DNA from: an uncultured Phycisphaerales bacterium
GTDB lineage: Bacteria; Planctomycetota; Phycisphaerae; Sedimentisphaerales; Anaerobacaceae
NCBI GenBank assembly: GCA_937927975.1
Contig: CALEZT010000089.1
Span: 68,442-132,441, forward strand
DNA length: 64,000 bases
Direction: 5' to 3'
This document shows positions 9,490-16,505 of the stretch, piece by piece. A model generated the notes under the pieces. It ran no database searches and was not told where the DNA came from. It was given only the letters and a program-made list of their open reading frames with translations. Both the position numbers and the translations under genes were made by a program. Every line of letters starts with the position of its first letter. Positions within the stretch are counted from its first letter, which is position 1.

Positions 9490-10710
9490 TCATACTCCCG
9501 GCACGATCTTCCCTAAAATGACCGGTTCGTCCGCCCCCGTGACGCTGGGGAGGTTGTTGGGCAGCCCCTGGATCGTTGCATACGCGAGGATGGCGAACGA
9601 TACGGCCTCCTTGGCATCGACGCTGATGCCGAATTCATCCGTCGAGCGGATTCTAACGTCCGCAAGTTGCGACCGCAACATGCTCACGAGCGTCGCATTG
9701 TGCGAGCCGCCGCCGCAGAGGATCATCTCGTCCGGCAGGGTCGGCAGAAACCTGCGATAGGCGGTCGCGATCGTCGAAGCCGTGAAGGCGGTCGCTGTTG
9801 CGAGCATATCCTCGGCCGACAACTTCAGCTTGCGGGCCTGGCCGTGGAGAGATTCGCAGTATTGCTGCCCGAACTGCTCCCGGCCGGTGGACTTGGGCGG
9901 CTTGCGTCGCAGGAAGGGGTGTCGCAGCATTTCTTTCAAGAGGCCCTCGTGCACTTCTCCTTTGGCGGCCATCGCGCCGCCGCGGTCGTAGTGGCGTCTG
10001 CCCTTGGTCACGATACGCACGAGGCCGTCGATGACCATGTTCCCTGGCCCGGTGTCAAACGCGAGGACTTCGGGGTGTGTGTCGTGTCCGCAGGAGCAGG
10101 AATGTGAGCAGTTCCCATGATTCTTGCAGACAGGCAGGTATGTCACATTCGCGATGCCGCCGACATTCTGCACGGTCCGGCAGAGCTTCTTGTCGGAGAA
10201 CAGCACGTAGTCCGCATACGGCACCAGCGGCGCGCCTTCGCCGCCGGCGGCCATATCGCGGGGCCGGAAGTCCGCGACGGTCGCGATACCGGTCCGCTGC
10301 GCGATCCGGCAAGGCTCGCCGATCTGGAGCGTCGAACGGATCATCTCTCCATCGTACTTGGGGCCCTGCGGATTGTGCCAGATCGTCTGGCCGTGCGAGC
10401 CGATCAGGTCGACCGAGTCCAGCGGCAGGCCGCTCTTGTTGCACAGCCGGATCACCGCCTCGGCGAAGACCTCGCCCAGCACGTGATTGTAGTGACAGAT
10501 GTCGTCGAGCCTGGCGGTCTCGGGATTGCACAAGGCCAGGATGCCCTTTCGCAGGGAGGCGGAGTAGGGAAATGTCTCGAACGCCAGCACGCGCACCTTG
10601 CGGCCATGGATCTCCACGATGGCCACATCGACCCCGTCGGCCGAGGTCCCCGACATCAGCCCCGCCACCCACAGTCCCTTCTTCTTCGAACCTGTCTTCG
10701 ACTTGCTCAT
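9490..10710 (-). CDS. anmK: Anhydro-N-acetylmuramic acid kinase AnmK, with a Cys/His-rich insert
   Basis: Opens 1,6-anhydro-MurNAc and phosphorylates it to MurNAc-6-phosphate with ATP, the step before MurQ. Family motifs: GLMSGTSADGVD (residues 17-28), GSHGQTIWH (105-112), ADFRPRDMAAGGEGAPLVP (146-164), QNVGGIANVTYLP (181-193) and FDTGPGNMVID (218-228). The start is the ATG before SKSKTG, since the open frame upstream is not family-like. Oddity: between YLP and FDTGPGN, where the family usually has a short loop, residues 195-213 carry five Cys and four His (CKNHGNCSHSCSCGHDTH). This could be a metal-binding loop. It is first in the minus-strand operon and divergent from the phosphodiester glycosidase gene. 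Confidence 0.94.
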   Translation of the reverse strand: MSKSKTGSKKKGLWVAGLMSGTSADGVDVAIVEIHGRKVRVLAFETFPYSASLRKGILALCNPETARLDDICHYNHVLGEVFAEAVIRLCNKSGLPLDSVDLIGSHGQTIWHNPQGPKYDGEMIRSTLQIGEPCRIAQRTGIATVADFRPRDMAAGGEGAPLVPYADYVLFSDKKLCRTVQNVGGIANVTYLPVCKNHGNCSHSCSCGHDTHPEVLAFDTGPGNMVIDGLVRIVTKGRRHYDRGGAMAAKGEVHEGLLKEMLRHPFLRRKPPKSTGREQFGQQYCESLHGQARKLKLSAEDMLATATAFTASTIATAYRRFLPTLPDEMILCGGGSHNATLVSMLRSQLADVRIRSTDEFGISVDAKEAVSFAILAYATIQGLPNNLPSVTGADEPVILGKIVPGV

Positions 10711-10901
10711 CGTTGCTCCACGCGGCTTCTTGCCGACGGTTGACCGATACGATTCATCCCAGCGAGCGATTATAGCCACCGTTGAGCGCAGTCGCACCCG
10801 AAATACCGTTGCCACCGAGCGTCGAGAGATGATATCACTACGGCAGGTCGCTGCAATCGAGCAGGGCAGTCCGGCGATTCGGTTTCGGGAACACGAAGGA
10901 C
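10711..10901. promoter_or_regulatory. Divergent promoter region between anmK and the phosphodiester glycosidase gene
   Basis: 191 bases between two divergent starts. A perfect TATAAT on the minus strand (10774-10769) sits about 60 bases before anmK and could be its -10; its -35 is poor. On the plus strand, TTGCCA at 10809-10814 and TATCAC at 10833-10838 are 18 bases apart. Shared control of both transcription units from here is plausible, but no operator is obvious. Confidence 0.45.
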
Positions 10902-12080
10902 ATGAGCATTCACCATTGCACACGATCGGTTCGCGGGGTTCTTCGATCTGCGGGACTCTCGTTGTTGTTGGCGTGCGAGGGCTTCTTATTCGCCGCTGAC
11001 GCGACCGGTTCTTTCCGGCCGAATGTGCCGCCGGGAGTAGAGTATCTTCACCATCGAATCGGAGAGGGGCCCTGGTCGATCCACGTGGTGAAGGTGACCC
11101 ATTCTGCCGGGAGGTTTCGATTCGTATCCACCTTGGCCCAGGACCAGGTGTATGGGCTGGCGACTGTGAGTCAGCAGGCGGCGACCCTGCAGTGTGCTCG
11201 GCCTGTCGCCGCCGTCAACGGCGACTTCTTCGTCATTCGTCCGGGACCCTATCAGGGTGATCCTCTGGGACTGCACATCGCCCAAGGCGAGCTGATCAGT
11301 TCGCCCACTGGGCCCAGTTTCTGGATCGATAAAGAGGGCCAGCCCCATATCGGGCAAGTCATGGCCCAGTTTCGGGCCGTTGGTCCAGACGGCGTGTCCG
11401 TCCCGTTTGTTCTGAATGAAGAGCGAGGCGACAACGAAGCCGTGCTCTACACGCCAGCAGTCGGGCCATCGACTCGGACGAAGGACGGGCTCGAACTGAT
11501 TCTGGAGAGGGCCGGCGAGGGAGCGTGGCTGCCGCTGCGTCCTGCGACTTCCTTGGACGCCAGAGTGAAGGCCGTTACCGAAGGGGGAAACGCCGAACTG
11601 ACCCCGACGACGATGGTGCTCTCCATCGGGCCGATGTTGGCGGAGAGGCTGCCGGCAAAGGCGCCGGGCTCGATGCTCACGCTCCATTTGCAGACTGTGC
11701 CCGATCTGGCTGGATGCGTGACGGCCATCGGCGGTGGACCGATCCTGCTCGATGAAGGCCGGTCGCCCGCATGGCCGCCGCCTCAGCCGCGGCATCCGCG
11801 GACCGCGCTGGGGTGGAATGATGAGCAGTTCATCTTGGTCGTGGTGGACGGCCGCCAGGAGGGTCTCTCGGTGGGCATGACGTATCCCGAACTCGCCTCG
11901 CTGATGAAACGACTCGGCTGCCGGTACGCGGTGAACCTCGACGGCGGCGGCTCCTCGACGCTCTGGCTGGACGGTCGCGTCATGAACTCGCCCTCCGACG
12001 GTCGGGATCGCCCCGTCGCCAATAGCCTGGTCGTGGTTGCGACTGAACCGAACGAAATTCCCGAGGGTTTGGACAATTGA
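10902..12080 (+). CDS. Secreted phosphodiester glycosidase (NAGPA-domain) family protein
   Basis: 392 residues. An N-terminal hydrophobic segment (about 12-32, GLSLLLACEGFLFAAD) looks like a signal peptide. The rest matches the NAGPA/phosphodiester glycosidase family: AAVNGDFF, a long variable middle, then HPRTALGW, VVVDGRQ, LSVGMTYPELASLM and NLDGGGSSTLWLDGR. The mammalian member removes GlcNAc from a GlcNAc-phosphomannose diester; bacterial members are mostly untested. Here it lies divergent from anmK-murQ and its stop (TGA 12078-12080) overlaps the start of the GCKR-like gene, so the two are probably co-translated. Action on sugar-phosphate linkages in cell-wall material outside the cytoplasm is inference. 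Confidence 0.82.
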   Translation: MSIHHCTRSVRGVLRSAGLSLLLACEGFLFAADATGSFRPNVPPGVEYLHHRIGEGPWSIHVVKVTHSAGRFRFVSTLAQDQVYGLATVSQQAATLQCARPVAAVNGDFFVIRPGPYQGDPLGLHIAQGELISSPTGPSFWIDKEGQPHIGQVMAQFRAVGPDGVSVPFVLNEERGDNEAVLYTPAVGPSTRTKDGLELILERAGEGAWLPLRPATSLDARVKAVTEGGNAELTPTTMVLSIGPMLAERLPAKAPGSMLTLHLQTVPDLAGCVTAIGGGPILLDEGRSPAWPPPQPRHPRTALGWNDEQFILVVVDGRQEGLSVGMTYPELASLMKRLGCRYAVNLDGGGSSTLWLDGRVMNSPSDGRDRPVANSLVVVATEPNEIPEGLDN

Positions 12081-13801
12081 TGATGTCCGAGGCAAAGAAG
12101 AAAGCGCAAGTATTCCTTGAGCAGGAAAGAGCGTTTCGCTTGGGCGAGTTGCTGACGGAGGCGATGAACCCGAAAACGTTGCGGCTGTCGCAAACGATCG
12201 AAGGCGACGTCCAGGCAGGTGTTCGGATGCTGCAATCGGTGGATGACGATATCCCGGCCGCTTTGGAGCGGATCTTCGCACAGGAGTCGTTCGGCCGGCT
12301 GGTCGAGGCCTTGGGCGAGGCGATGCGGACCGGGCATCGGATCTACTTCACCGGCTGCGGCGCGACCGGCCGGTTGAGCATCCTCCTGGAGGCCGCCTGG
12401 CGCGAGTTCTGGCGGCGGACCGAACCGAACAATGCGAGGATGACGGACCTGTGCATCAGCGTCATGGCCGGAGGGGATTTCGCATTGATCAAGTCGGTCG
12501 AAGGCTTCGAGGACTTCACGGACTTCGGCCGGCGGCAGATCAAAGAGGCCGGCGTGGAGAAGGGCGACGTCGTCGTCGCCATCACCGAGGGCGGCGAGAC
12601 GCCGTTCGTCATCGGCACGGCCTGGCAGGGGCTCGACGTCGGGGCCCACGTGTTCTTCGTCTACAACAATCCGACGGATCTTCTGCATCAGCACGTCCAG
12701 CGGTCGCGGGAGGTCATCGATGAACCCCGGATCGGCAAGCTCGACCTGGCGACCGGGCCCATGGCCATCACCGGCTCGACCCGCATGCAGGCGACGACCA
12801 CGGAGCTTCTGGTCGTCGGCGCGGCGATCGAGATAGCGTTGACGAAGCATGTAGGGTGTGCCGTGCACACCATTTCCTCTTACCGCCAACTCTTCGCAAA
12901 TCTGCTCCATCAACTATCGAGTCCGCAGGCGGTCGCGGCGATCGCGCGGGCCGTGGAATTGGAGGAAGAGGTCTATCGCAACCGCGGCCTCGTGACCTAC
13001 CTCGCCGATTCCCTGATGCTCGACGTCCTGACCGACACGACCGAACGAGCGCCGACGTTCATGCTGCCTCCGTTCCGCAGACAGGGGGATGCGGTTTCGC
13101 CCGTGTCGTGGTCGTTCGTCAAGGACCCTCATCGCACAACCGAGCAGGCCTGGCGCGAGATGCTCCAGCGAGAGCCTCGCGGCCTGACCTGGGGCCAGGA
13201 GGTCTATGCGCAGTTGAATGCCCCCGCGAGCATCCAGGCCAATCCGCCGAAGCTGGACAACGCCGAGATCCACAAGCTCCGCATCGGAAACGAGACCGAC
13301 CCCTCTCGCACAAATGCGCCGGACTCGATGCTCGTGCAGGTCAACAATCTGAGATCTCAAACCTCAAATCTCAGATCTCAGATTTCGGATTGGCGGTTCG
13401 CAAAGGCCGCGGCGATTACTTTTGGGCCGTCTGTCGGGCAGATTGATGTCGATGAGCACATCCACGTCCCCTGCGACCTGCCGGCTTCGCCGTTGCGGCT
13501 GTGGGAGCACCTGGCAATCAAGCTGATCCTCAACACGCTCTCGACTGCAACGATGGTTCGGATGGGCCGGGTGATCGGCAATGCGATGGTCTGGGTTTCT
13601 CCGAGCAACAAGAAGCTGATCGATCGCGGCTGCCGGCTGATCGCGCAGGAGACCGGCTGCACGTACGAACACGCCTGCGAAGTTCTCCACGAGGCGATGG
13701 AGGAACTGGCCGAGCGGAGCAAACGAGGAGAAGAGATCCCGTCGCCGGTGGCGGTGGCGATCGAACGGATTGGGCGAACCGAAGAGAAGGAAGACGCATG
13801 A
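12080..13801 (+). CDS. Double-SIS GCKR-like protein (MurQ paralogue lacking one catalytic Glu)
   Basis: 573 residues, about twice the length of MurQ, with two SIS domains (about 75-260 and 385-500), as in the animal glucokinase regulatory protein. Domain 1 has TGCGATGRLSILLEA, MAGGDFALIKSVEGFED and ITGSTRMQATTTELL. The MurQ segment ASECPP is replaced by EAAWRE, so the equivalent of Glu83 is lost, while the Glu of EGxED (Glu144) is kept. The C-terminal block KLILNTLSTATMVRMGR followed by SNKKL is the SIS-2 signature of GCKR. Etherase activity is therefore doubtful and a sugar-phosphate sensor or regulator is more likely. Two dispersed repeats lie in frame inside it (residues 257-265 and 423-435). 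It overlaps the gene before and the serine hydrolase gene after (ATGA), and a hexokinase gene lies one gene away. Confidence 0.85.
   Translation: MMSEAKKKAQVFLEQERAFRLGELLTEAMNPKTLRLSQTIEGDVQAGVRMLQSVDDDIPAALERIFAQESFGRLVEALGEAMRTGHRIYFTGCGATGRLSILLEAAWREFWRRTEPNNARMTDLCISVMAGGDFALIKSVEGFEDFTDFGRRQIKEAGVEKGDVVVAITEGGETPFVIGTAWQGLDVGAHVFFVYNNPTDLLHQHVQRSREVIDEPRIGKLDLATGPMAITGSTRMQATTTELLVVGAAIEIALTKHVGCAVHTISSYRQLFANLLHQLSSPQAVAAIARAVELEEEVYRNRGLVTYLADSLMLDVLTDTTERAPTFMLPPFRRQGDAVSPVSWSFVKDPHRTTEQAWREMLQREPRGLTWGQEVYAQLNAPASIQANPPKLDNAEIHKLRIGNETDPSRTNAPDSMLVQVNNLRSQTSNLRSQISDWRFAKAAAITFGPSVGQIDVDEHIHVPCDLPASPLRLWEHLAIKLILNTLSTATMVRMGRVIGNAMVWVSPSNKKLIDRGCRLIAQETGCTYEHACEVLHEAMEELAERSKRGEEIPSPVAVAIERIGRTEEKEDA
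12850..12874 (+). repeat. Dispersed 25-bp palindromic repeat, copy inside the GCKR-like gene
   Basis: Identical over 25 bases to 18189-18213. The core is the palindrome GGTGTGCCGTGCACACC. This copy is read in frame as HVGCAVHTI in the first SIS region of the GCKR-like protein; the other copy is intergenic. Confidence 0.75.
13346..13384 (+). repeat. AATCTCAGATCTC-type repeat inside the GCKR-like gene
   Basis: A 12-bp perfect inverted repeat (AATCTGAGATCT at 13346-13357 with 13373-13384) flanks further AAATCTC units. It is AT-rich compared with the surrounding coding sequence and is translated as NLRSQTSNLRSQIS, low-complexity residues between the two SIS domains. It looks like an intergenic-type repeat that entered the gene without breaking the frame. 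Confidence 0.75.
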
Positions 13802-15060
13802 CTCAGAAGCACGAAGCTCGAAATCCGAAATCCGAAACAAATTCGAATGACCGAATTTCGAAATCCAAGACGGACTTCCAGCCGGCGCGAGCGTTTCGGT
13901 CATTTGGAGCCTTTGGATTTGTTTCGGGTTTCGAGTTTCGAATTTCGTGCTTGGCCTTCGTGTGTCTTGTCTCGAGTTGCCATTCGGATCGTGCCTATCG
14001 CGACCGTTTGGCCGGGATCGACTCTGTTGTCCAGGCGGAGATCCAGACGGGGAACTTCCCCGGCGCAGTCGTGCTCGTCGGTCGGGGCACGAAGGTCCTG
14101 TATCACAAGGCCTTCGGCCAGGCGATCTCCGAGCCGACGCAGGAACCGATGGAGAAGGACACAATCTTCGATCTGGCCTCGATGACCAAGCCTCTGGCGA
14201 CGGGGGCCGCGATCCTGATCCTGGTGGACCGCGGCAAGCTCGACCCCAACGCTCTGGTCGCGGACTATCTGCCTGCCTTCGCCTGCGGCGGCAAAGAGCA
14301 GGTTCGCATCAAGCATCTCCTGACCCACACCTCCGGTCTGCCTGCGTATACCGACGCCAACAGCCTCAAGACGCAATATGGCTCGCCGTGCCCGGAGAAG
14401 GTGATCGAGAGGATCTGCACTCTCGACGCCAAGTCCGCGCCGGGCGAGGAGTTTCGATACAGTTGCCTGGGCTATATCACGCTCGCGGAGATCGTCCGGC
14501 TTGTCACGGGGCAGGGCGTGGACGAGTTCACGCGCGACAACCTTTTCGTTCCCCTCGGCCTGAAGGACACGACGTTCAACCCGCCGGAGGCATGGAAGCT
14601 GCGCATCGCCGCGACGGAGATCGTGGACGGCGAGCCGCTGCGAGGCACGGTGCATGATCCGCTGGCCCGCCTGAACGCCGGGATCAGCGGCAATGCGGGG
14701 CTCTTCTCGACCGCCTCGGACCTGTCCATCTACTGCCAGATGCTGCTCAATCACGGCATGTGCAAGGGCAAGCGGGTCCTCAGTCCCAGCGCGGTCAAGA
14801 TGCTGACCCAGCCCCAGTCTCACGGCCGGGCCTATGGCTTCGACGTCAGTTCGAGCTACTCCTGGGTGAAGGGGCCGAACGCGTCCTCGAACGCCTTCTG
14901 TCACACAGGGTACACAGGCACCAGTCTGGTCTGCGATCCCGACACAGGCGTCTACCTGATCCTGCTGACGAATCGCGCCCACCCCCGCGACGGCGGGGCC
15001 AGCAAGCCCGTTCGCGAAAAGCTTGCGGAGATCGTGTTCCCGCCGCGGACCGACCGGTGA
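13798..15060 (+). CDS. Serine hydrolase of the beta-lactamase/AmiE-like family, probable lipoprotein
   Basis: 420 residues from the ATG that overlaps the preceding stop (ATGA). Class C beta-lactamase-like fold: SMTK nucleophile/base motif (in DLASMTKPLAT), YSCLGY in the place of YxN, and HTGYTGTS as the third motif. It includes LLTHTSGLPAY and a C-terminal GVYLILLTNR. In Bacillus subtilis a related hydrolase, AmiE, is encoded with murQ and removes peptides from MurNAc, so an exo-acting MurNAc-peptide amidase is a good guess. Residues 52-61 (LAFVCLVSSC) form the core and lipobox of a lipoprotein signal peptide. Residues about 4-51 before it are encoded by a palindromic repeat (13808-13951), so the normal N-terminal part of the signal peptide seems replaced. 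The gene ends 3 bases before the convergent hexokinase gene. Confidence 0.82.
   Translation: MTQKHEARNPKSETNSNDRISKSKTDFQPARAFRSFGAFGFVSGFEFRISCLAFVCLVSSCHSDRAYRDRLAGIDSVVQAEIQTGNFPGAVVLVGRGTKVLYHKAFGQAISEPTQEPMEKDTIFDLASMTKPLATGAAILILVDRGKLDPNALVADYLPAFACGGKEQVRIKHLLTHTSGLPAYTDANSLKTQYGSPCPEKVIERICTLDAKSAPGEEFRYSCLGYITLAEIVRLVTGQGVDEFTRDNLFVPLGLKDTTFNPPEAWKLRIAATEIVDGEPLRGTVHDPLARLNAGISGNAGLFSTASDLSIYCQMLLNHGMCKGKRVLSPSAVKMLTQPQSHGRAYGFDVSSSYSWVKGPNASSNAFCHTGYTGTSLVCDPDTGVYLILLTNRAHPRDGGASKPVREKLAEIVFPPRTDR
13808..13951. repeat. Imperfect inverted-repeat element forming the 5' end of the serine hydrolase gene
   Basis: Left arm 13808-13855 and right arm 13895-13951 are inverted copies. Both begin AGCACGAA at the outer end, contain CCGAAACAAAT, and end TGACCGAA at the inner end. 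The arms are built of short GAAATCC/GAAACTC units. The outer boundary lies 8 bases inside the coding sequence, so the element supplies roughly codons 4-51. It resembles a small non-autonomous palindromic element. Confidence 0.75.
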
Positions 15061-15063
15061 GTC

Positions 15064-16377
15064 TCAGTTGGTCAGGCCGGCGATGGCGGCGCCGATCAGC
15101 GTAGCGTTGTCGATGTTCGTGATCTCGTAGTAGACGTGCTTCTTGTCGACCAGGTACTGCTTGAGATAGAACTCGACCTTCGAGCGGAGGCTCTTGAGCT
15201 TGTAGAACGTCGTGCCCTCGGCCACGATGCAGATGGGCCTTGCGGGGTTTCGTCCCTTGCCGCTCTTGAGGGCCGCGGAGGACAGGTTGGCCGCGGTCAG
15301 CTTGGCCGACCGCTCGATCAGGGCATCGGCGATGTGATACAGCGTGATCACGTCGTCGTCCGTCGCGCCGGCCAGCGCCGCCGAGATCGGATTGTCCCGG
15401 CCTTCCGGACGGGTGAGAAAGCTGCTGATGTCCTTGGTCGTGGCGGCCTGGATCCCCGCGATTCCGTCGGCTGCGGCTTTGGAGAACAGGCCTGCCTTGG
15501 CGGCAGCTTTGGCCGCGGTCAGACACAGCGGTCCGATGTAGGCGCCCGAGATCATCTTCTCAAACGTGTAGGCGCCGGGGCTGACCGACGCGGCGTCGAG
15601 CGTCTTGTCGATCTTGCCTTGCGGGGCTTTGCTGAACCCGCCGGACTCCACGTTCATGATCTGGCTGCCCACGGTGCCCAGGTCTTTGGCCTTGGTGATG
15701 TTGCTGTTCTGCTCGACGTAGGCGGTGTTGGTGCCGGTCCCGAGGATGAAGCCGATGTAGCTGTCGAACCGACGGCCGCTGGCTTCGGCCCGTCCGGCCA
15801 GCAAAGTGGCGACGGTGTCGTTGAGCAGGACGAAGTGTTTCTCCTGCCGCACGCCCAGGCGGGTCAGGGACTTGTTCATGTTCTCGCCGATCATCTGGCC
15901 GACGGCCTCGGGGGCCTTGATCTCCTTGGAAAAGAGCAGCGCCCGTCCGTCCTTGCTCGGGAACATCTCGACCGGGTACGAAAAGCAGAAGCCCACGTTG
16001 GAACTCTTGTCGGCGATGGCGGTGACGTGGCCGGCCATGGTTCCGAAGAACTCGTCCTTGCCGACCTGGGCCGTGATCCCCGGCATGGGAAAGACCTTGA
16101 ATTCCGAGATCTCCGGGGCGCCCACCTGCCCGAACGACACGGCGGCAATGCGGAAGTTCGTTCCGCCGGCGTCCAGCACGATGACCGGCATATCCCGCGG
16201 CAGTTCCCGTTCGGTCCCGATGTAGGTGGGCAGCATGGCCAGCGAGCTTTTCTTGCCGGTCAGGCCCTTCTCCATCTCGTCGAGGAAGGCATCGCAGATG
16301 TCCTGGATGCTGGTGTCCCCGTGGTACATGCCCTGGCTGCTGAGGAACTCTTTGACCCGGCCCCTTGGATCTTTCAC
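15064..16377 (-). CDS. Eukaryotic-type hexokinase/glucokinase
   Basis: 437 residues, the size of a single-domain eukaryotic glucokinase. Motifs in order: VLDAGGTNFR (68-76, phosphate 1), GFCFSYP (129-135, sugar binding), LLNDTVATLLAG (184-195, with Asp187 as the likely catalytic base), GFILGTGTN (209-217, phosphate 2), SPGAYTFEKMISGAYIG (as in hexokinase EKLIGG), and VAEGTTFYKL with a final GAAIAGL adenosine segment. It phosphorylates a hexose at C6 with ATP; glucose is the default guess, but GlcNAc or another wall-derived sugar is possible here. The start is a GTG. It converges with the serine hydrolase gene (3 bases apart) and is followed upstream by galE on the same strand, separated by a palindromic repeat. 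It lies 1.3 kb from the GCKR-like gene. Confidence 0.88.
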   Translation of the reverse strand: MKDPRGRVKEFLSSQGMYHGDTSIQDICDAFLDEMEKGLTGKKSSLAMLPTYIGTERELPRDMPVIVLDAGGTNFRIAAVSFGQVGAPEISEFKVFPMPGITAQVGKDEFFGTMAGHVTAIADKSSNVGFCFSYPVEMFPSKDGRALLFSKEIKAPEAVGQMIGENMNKSLTRLGVRQEKHFVLLNDTVATLLAGRAEASGRRFDSYIGFILGTGTNTAYVEQNSNITKAKDLGTVGSQIMNVESGGFSKAPQGKIDKTLDAASVSPGAYTFEKMISGAYIGPLCLTAAKAAAKAGLFSKAAADGIAGIQAATTKDISSFLTRPEGRDNPISAALAGATDDDVITLYHIADALIERSAKLTAANLSSAALKSGKGRNPARPICIVAEGTTFYKLKSLRSKVEFYLKQYLVDKKHVYYEITNIDNATLIGAAIAGLTN

Positions 16378-16396
16378 GGCAAAACCCTCGTCATCT

Positions 16397-16505
16397 GCTA
16401 TCTACTATTTATTATTTACTATTTACTATTTCGCAGCCCTCGCCGGCGAACTTGTCGCGAGCGGCAGGATCCAGATAGTAAATCGCAAATAATAGATAGT
16501 CAATC
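16397..16505. repeat. AT-rich palindromic repeat between hexokinase and galE genes (copy 1)
   Basis: Left arm 16397-16432 is made of CTATCTACTATTTA-type units; right arm 16471-16505 is the imperfect inverse (AGATAGTAAAT ... AATAGATAGTCAATC). The GC-rich middle differs from copy 2. The minus-strand galE stop codon TGA (16502-16500) lies in the outer end of the right arm (GATTGACTAT). Confidence 0.7.
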
